Shown here: piece after piece, positions 60,399 through 64,000 of the stretch | Numbering within the stretch: the first letter of the stretch is position 1 | How the letters are laid out: every line of letters starts with the position of its first letter | From: JAAOII01 sp965207705 | Lineage (GTDB): Bacteria; Pseudomonadota; Gammaproteobacteria; CBDBNL01; JAAOII01 | Direction of reading: 5' to 3' | DNA: 64,000 bases | Assembly (NCBI GenBank): GCA_965207705.1 | Contig: OZ242292.1 | Coordinates: forward strand, 1,860,001-1,924,000 | Translations under genes and position numbers: made by a program | The notes under the pieces: model-generated | Told to the model about the DNA's origin: nothing | The model's input: only the letters and a program-made list of their open reading frames with translations | Databases searched by the model: none

Positions 60399-62141
60399 TT
60401 ATTCAAAATTTTTGTATTTCTTAAGAAACCTCTTGGGAGCTTGCAGTGCATCACGACGAAAAGGATCTCCTAATTCTTTGGTACACATTACTTCAAGAAT
60501 AGTGGTCTTATTGCGCTTCTGAGCGTCACATGATTTTTCAAGCGCTTCTCCAATATCATTGACATTTTCAACCTTAACACCTTCAGCTCCCATTGATTTA
60601 GCTATCTCTGCAAAACTTGGGTTCTGTAGGTTTGAACCAAGGAAGCGTTTACCATAGTAATCCACTTGATTTTTCTTTTCGGCTCCCCATTGTCCGTTAT
60701 TAAATACCACCGCAGTCACTGGTATATCTTCACGCACACAGGTTAGAATCTCACCAAAACTCATACACCAAGCTCCATCTCCAACGTAAGCAACGGCGGG
60801 TCTATTAGGAGCGCCAACCTTAGCGCCTATTATGGCGGGGAAAGCATAGCCACAATTACCAAAGCTCATTGCCGCAAAGAAACTTTTGGGATTCTCAAAA
60901 CGTAAATAGCTATTAGATACCGAACAAATATTTCCTATATCGGTGGAGACCATTGCATTAGAAGGCATTGCCTTTTCTAACTCACGTAAGACGCGACGAG
61001 GAGAAGGGTAGTTGCTTTCTTTTTTGATGGATTTGCTCCATGTGTCCTTTTCACTAGTCCATTGGTCAAGCTCTGCTTCCCATAGGGCTTTCTCTTTTTG
61101 TATCTGCTTAAGGCGATCATTTTTGTTGTTTAAGCAAACGGGTTTTGTTTTATTAATTCCTTGTAAAATTGCATTACTGGCTGCCTTGGCTTCACCTTGA
61201 ATAATTACCTCAGCTGGATTAACCAAGCCAAGAACTGTTCTGTCTGTGTCAATTTGGATTATCTTTGCTTTCTTGGGCCAGTATTCCAATCCATGTTGAG
61301 GTAGGGTACCAAATGGACCTAGACGTGAACCTATAACTAAAACTAAGTCAGCATCTTTGATGAGTTTCATTCCAGCTTTTGAGCCCTGATATCCCAGAGG
61401 TCCACACCATAGACGATGACTTGCAGGGAAAGAATCATTGTGTAAATAACTATTTACTACTGGCGCTTCCAGATATTCGGCAAGCGCTATAACTTCTTTA
61501 ACCGCATCTCCCATTACAACACCTCCTCCTGAAAGTATAACTGGTTTCTTTGCCTTGCTGATTGCCTGGACGGCTTGGGATATTGCTGCAGCATCTCCAG
61601 CGCCAATGGAGTATTCCATCTCTGCTGGAATATTGGCATCTAATTTCCCATAGAATTTATTGCGCGGAATGTTCAACTGGGTTGGTCCCATCTGTGCCAT
61701 TGCCATATCAAAAGCTCGGGCTGTTAGTTCCGCCATTCTGGCGGACTCAGATACGTGCGCTTGATATTTGGTTATTTTGGAGAATATAGGCAGCTGTTCA
61801 GTTTCTTGAAATCCGCCAAGCCCCATAGACATAGTGGATGTTTCAGGCGTAATTGCCACAACCGGTGAATGCGCCCAATAGGCAGCAGCCACTCCAGTTA
61901 CAAAGTTGGTTATGCCTGGTCCATTTTGGGCTATGCATACGCCATGTCTTCCTGTAACTCGTGAATAACCATCAGCCATGTGGGCAGACCCTTGTTCGTG
62001 AACTGTGGGTATAAATCTTATACCTGCTGCTGGAAAAATATCCAGCGCATCCATATAAGCAGAACCTACTATACCGAATATATTCTTTACTTTGCGTGAA
62101 GCAAGTACTTCGACAAAAGCTTCGCTTGGTGTCATTTTCAT
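60399..62141 (-). CDS. xsc: Sulfoacetaldehyde acetyltransferase
   Basis: 580 residues, the typical Xsc size. A thiamine-diphosphate enzyme that turns sulfoacetaldehyde plus phosphate into acetyl phosphate and sulfite. Catalytic E49 is in PTVHEQGSAHMADGYSR, GPGITNFVTGVAAAYWAHSPVVAITPET follows, and the ThDP/Mg motif GDGAWCMSFGEILTC runs to FNNGQWGAEKKNQVDYYG near 440-470. It is distinguished from acetolactate synthase by GSAYMDALDIFPAAGIRF and by its genetic context. It is followed by pta (65 bp) and preceded by ald (29 bp). The sulfite it releases needs an exporter or oxidase that I do not see here. Confidence 0.95.
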   Translation of the reverse strand: MKMTPSEAFVEVLASRKVKNIFGIVGSAYMDALDIFPAAGIRFIPTVHEQGSAHMADGYSRVTGRHGVCIAQNGPGITNFVTGVAAAYWAHSPVVAITPETSTMSMGLGGFQETEQLPIFSKITKYQAHVSESARMAELTARAFDMAMAQMGPTQLNIPRNKFYGKLDANIPAEMEYSIGAGDAAAISQAVQAISKAKKPVILSGGGVVMGDAVKEVIALAEYLEAPVVNSYLHNDSFPASHRLWCGPLGYQGSKAGMKLIKDADLVLVIGSRLGPFGTLPQHGLEYWPKKAKIIQIDTDRTVLGLVNPAEVIIQGEAKAASNAILQGINKTKPVCLNNKNDRLKQIQKEKALWEAELDQWTSEKDTWSKSIKKESNYPSPRRVLRELEKAMPSNAMVSTDIGNICSVSNSYLRFENPKSFFAAMSFGNCGYAFPAIIGAKVGAPNRPAVAYVGDGAWCMSFGEILTCVREDIPVTAVVFNNGQWGAEKKNQVDYYGKRFLGSNLQNPSFAEIAKSMGAEGVKVENVNDIGEALEKSCDAQKRNKTTILEVMCTKELGDPFRRDALQAPKRFLKKYKNFE

Positions 62142-62170
62142 TTAATTTACCTTTTATAGTTAGTAATTAG

Positions 62171-63295
62171 TTATGTGATTTGCGATAGTATATCGCTCGT
62201 TTTCCTATAAGGAATCTCTTGCGCATCTGCAACTGCACGATAGGTCACTTCTCCTTTATGAATATTGAGACCTTCCGCGAAATAAGGGTCGTCCTTTAAA
62301 GCTTTGACATAGCCCTTATTAGCTAAGTTAATTGCAAATGGCAGGGTGACATTATTTAGCGCCATAGAAGATGTTCTTGAAACCATTCCAGGCATATTGG
62401 TTACACAGTAATGAATAACTTCATCAACTATGTAGGTAGGGTCAGAGTGGGTAGTGGGGCGTGATGTTTCCATACAGCCCCCTTGGTCAATGGCAACATC
62501 TACAAGAACGGAACCAGATTTCATATTCCTGACCATTTCTGCAGTAATCAACTTGGGAGCTACATCTCCAGGTATGAGAACCCCGCCTATCACTAAATCG
62601 GCGTCGCGGACGTGTCTGCTGATATTACTGCTATTTGAGAAAACTGTCTGGATACTGGAACCATAACGACTTTCAATACTGCGCAAAGCATTAATATTAT
62701 TATCTAGGATGAATACTTGAGCACCCATGCCAATAGCAATGGTTGCGGCATTTATCCCAACTATGCCGCCGCCAATAATGACTACTTTTGCAGCTCCCGT
62801 TCCAGCAACTCCTCCCAATAGGACGCCACGCCCTTTGTTGATTTTTTCTAAACAATGGGCTCCAGCTTGTACCGATAGACGACCAGCAACTTCCGACATG
62901 GGGGCAAGCAGAGGCAGGCCTCCTTGACGAGAAGTTATGGTTTCATAAGCAATGCATATAGCTCCGCTTTTGATTAAATCATCGGTCTGTTCTTTATCTG
63001 GCGCAAGATGTAAGTAAGTAAAAAGAATTTGGTCTTTCCTTAGCATCTTTCTTTCTTCTGCCAGTGGTTCTTTAACCTTGACTATCATCTCGGCTTGAGC
63101 AAAAATTTCTGCCGCCTGGTTAATAATCTTAGTACCGGCTTTAACATAGTCCTCATCCGCGAATCCTGCTCCGACTCCACAACTGGTTTCAGCAATAACG
63201 CTATGACCATTCTTGGTGAGTTCGGCTACGGAGCTGGGTAATAATCCTACTCTGTATTCATGATTCTTCATTTCTTTGGGTATTCCAATTAACAT
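62171..63295 (-). CDS. ald: Alanine dehydrogenase
   Basis: 374 residues. It oxidises L-alanine to pyruvate and ammonium with NAD+. MLIGIPKEMKNHEYRVGLLPSSV is the classical start, followed by VKVKEPLAEE (catalytic lysine region), LAPDKEQT, the NAD motif VVIIGGGIVGINAATIAIGMGAQV and the end MPGMVSRTSSMALNN. In taurine degradation it recycles the pyruvate used by Tpa. It is 29 bp before xsc and probably heads the ald-xsc-pta-tpa unit. A perfect 18-bp palindrome lies about 70 bp upstream. Confidence 0.95.
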   Translation of the reverse strand: MLIGIPKEMKNHEYRVGLLPSSVAELTKNGHSVIAETSCGVGAGFADEDYVKAGTKIINQAAEIFAQAEMIVKVKEPLAEERKMLRKDQILFTYLHLAPDKEQTDDLIKSGAICIAYETITSRQGGLPLLAPMSEVAGRLSVQAGAHCLEKINKGRGVLLGGVAGTGAAKVVIIGGGIVGINAATIAIGMGAQVFILDNNINALRSIESRYGSSIQTVFSNSSNISRHVRDADLVIGGVLIPGDVAPKLITAEMVRNMKSGSVLVDVAIDQGGCMETSRPTTHSDPTYIVDEVIHYCVTNMPGMVSRTSSMALNNVTLPFAINLANKGYVKALKDDPYFAEGLNIHKGEVTYRAVADAQEIPYRKTSDILSQIT

Positions 63296-63363
63296 AATTA
63301 TTAAAGTGTTAGTTAAGCAAATTATATATCACAATAACTGCAATTATGGGGGAGATTTATATT

Positions 63364-63381
63364 ATATTTTAATTAAAATAT
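63364..63381. promoter_or_regulatory. 18-bp perfect palindrome upstream of ald (possible operator)
   Basis: ATATTTTAATTAAAATAT is fully self-complementary and sits about 70 bases before the ald start, where a regulator of the ald-xsc-pta-tpa unit could bind. It is AT-only, and such palindromes can occur by chance in this DNA. Confidence 0.3.
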
Positions 63382-63408
63382 TAGATTATTTAAAGTGCTT
63401 TTTTATAG

Positions 63409-63428
63409 CAATTATGCTCAATTATGCT
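63409..63428. repeat. 10-bp tandem duplication over the MFS stop codon
   Basis: CAATTATGCT occurs twice in tandem. The reversed stop of the MFS gene (63422-63424) is inside the second copy. Confidence 0.75.
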
Positions 63429-64000
63429 ACAGAGTAGCGGCTTTCCTTAATAGGAAAATGTAGTACCGCCGCTACAAAACCCATAATAATAGCAAGCCAC
63501 CACATATATTCGTAACTGCCTGTCAAGTCATAGAAAAAACCTCCCAACCAAGCTCCTAAAAAAGAACCAATCTGATGAGAGAAAAAGACAAAACCATAGA
63601 GCATGGACATATAGGCGGTGCCAAAAAAATGAGCTACCAAGCCACTGGTTAAAGGGACGGTCCCTAGCCACAGGAAACCTAAAGCCGAACTAAACACCAG
63701 AGCACTAAATACTGTGGGTGGAGATAATATAAAAATAATCATTACTATGGAGCGCAGTATATATAGAATGGTGAGGGAATTCTTTTTGCTGTATCTACCA
63801 CCCGCCCAACCACAAAATAAAGTACCAGCTATATTAAAAAGACCTATCAAAGAAAGGCACCAGGCAGCTATGTGCGGAGGAATATCATAGTCCGCAAGAT
63901 AACCTGGCAGATGAGTGGCAACAAATACTACTTGGAGACCGCATACAAGAAACCCTCCAGTAAGCAGAATATAGTCATAATTAGTCAACGCTGTTATGAG
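63422..64000 (-). CDS. Major facilitator superfamily permease, 5' end outside window
   Basis: The frame is open to the last base of the window, so about 190 C-terminal residues are seen, with roughly six membrane helices: the second half of a 12-helix MFS protein. SLIGLFNIAGTLFCGWAGGRYSKKNSLTILYILRS is the internal MFS loop motif (GWAGGRYSKK). Substrate cannot be assigned. Position upstream of ald suggests a role in taurine or organosulfonate, sulfite or product movement, but a 126-bp gap and possible separate regulation make that only a guess. Confidence 0.8.
   Translation of the reverse strand, partial: LITALTNYDYILLTGGFLVCGLQVVFVATHLPGYLADYDIPPHIAAWCLSLIGLFNIAGTLFCGWAGGRYSKKNSLTILYILRSIVMIIFILSPPTVFSALVFSSALGFLWLGTVPLTSGLVAHFFGTAYMSMLYGFVFFSHQIGSFLGAWLGGFFYDLTGSYEYMWWLAIIMGFVAAVLHFPIKESRYSVA

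Overview
The window looks like a piece of chromosome from an AT-rich marine gammaproteobacterium. I infer this from the E. coli-like isocitrate dehydrogenase, the Na+-translocating NADH:quinone reductase genes, the rluD/bamD and ruvX-pyrB neighbourhoods, the algC-argB pair, and an ErpA/HemW/DksA set. Taurine catabolism, peptide uptake and a repetitive surface protein suggest life in a nutrient-rich, particle- or host-associated niche; that is inference. I see no plasmid, phage, transposase, rRNA or CRISPR signature. Housekeeping genes are interleaved with single accessory genes, and intergenic spaces are short.

Layout. 1-2334: C-terminal part of a large GLUG/calcium-binding surface protein. 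2.4-13.6 kb: housekeeping block with dat, two EamA permeases, two tRNA-Lys, rluD, bamD, ruvX, pyrB, fba, metK, nqrM, erpA, hemW, tRNA-Ala and rpmE. 13.7-19.7 kb: gltD, then nqrC, a cyclopropane fatty acid synthase gene, and nqrDEF. nqrA and nqrB are absent here. 19.8-21.2 kb: DUF3108 protein and exported MsrB. 21.2-26.4 kb (minus strand): two OlsB-like N-acyltransferases, a membrane-anchored ATP-grasp ligase, algC and argB. 26.5-30.7 kb: FbpBC-type importer without its binding protein, glpK and a YheV-like zinc ribbon. 30.8-42.8 kb: GT92 glycosyltransferase, a dipeptide/glutathione-type ABC importer with two tandem binding proteins and a gamma-glutamyltransferase, a GT25 glycosyltransferase and a DUF1697 protein. 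43.0-49.5 kb: tRNA-Leu, nucleoside-recognition membrane protein, icd, tRNA-Pro, STELLO-type glycosyltransferase, serS, a UbiH-family hydroxylase and tRNA-Glu. 49.6-54.7 kb (minus strand): zinc-finger-less DksA and a System II cytochrome c assembly cluster (TPR protein, CcsBA fusion, TlpA-type thioredoxin). 55.0-64 kb: a complete taurine module, with tauABC on the plus strand and ald-xsc-pta-tpa on the minus strand, then an MFS permease cut by the window edge.

How the genes work together. TauABC imports taurine. Tpa moves its amino group to pyruvate, giving sulfoacetaldehyde and alanine. Ald regenerates pyruvate and releases ammonium and NADH. Xsc makes acetyl phosphate and sulfite, and Pta makes acetyl-CoA, which feeds the TCA cycle (icd). 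The Dpp-like importer plus Ggt would recover amino acids from peptides or glutathione. Nqr couples NADH oxidation to sodium export.

The most unusual points are: (i) cfa inside the nqr gene string, with gltD where nqrAB would be expected and a 25-codon overlapping reading frame at the junction; (ii) the acyltransferase pair plus ATP-grasp ligase, a candidate amino-acid lipid pathway; (iii) many 9-15 bp tandem duplications that sit on stop or start codons throughout the window.
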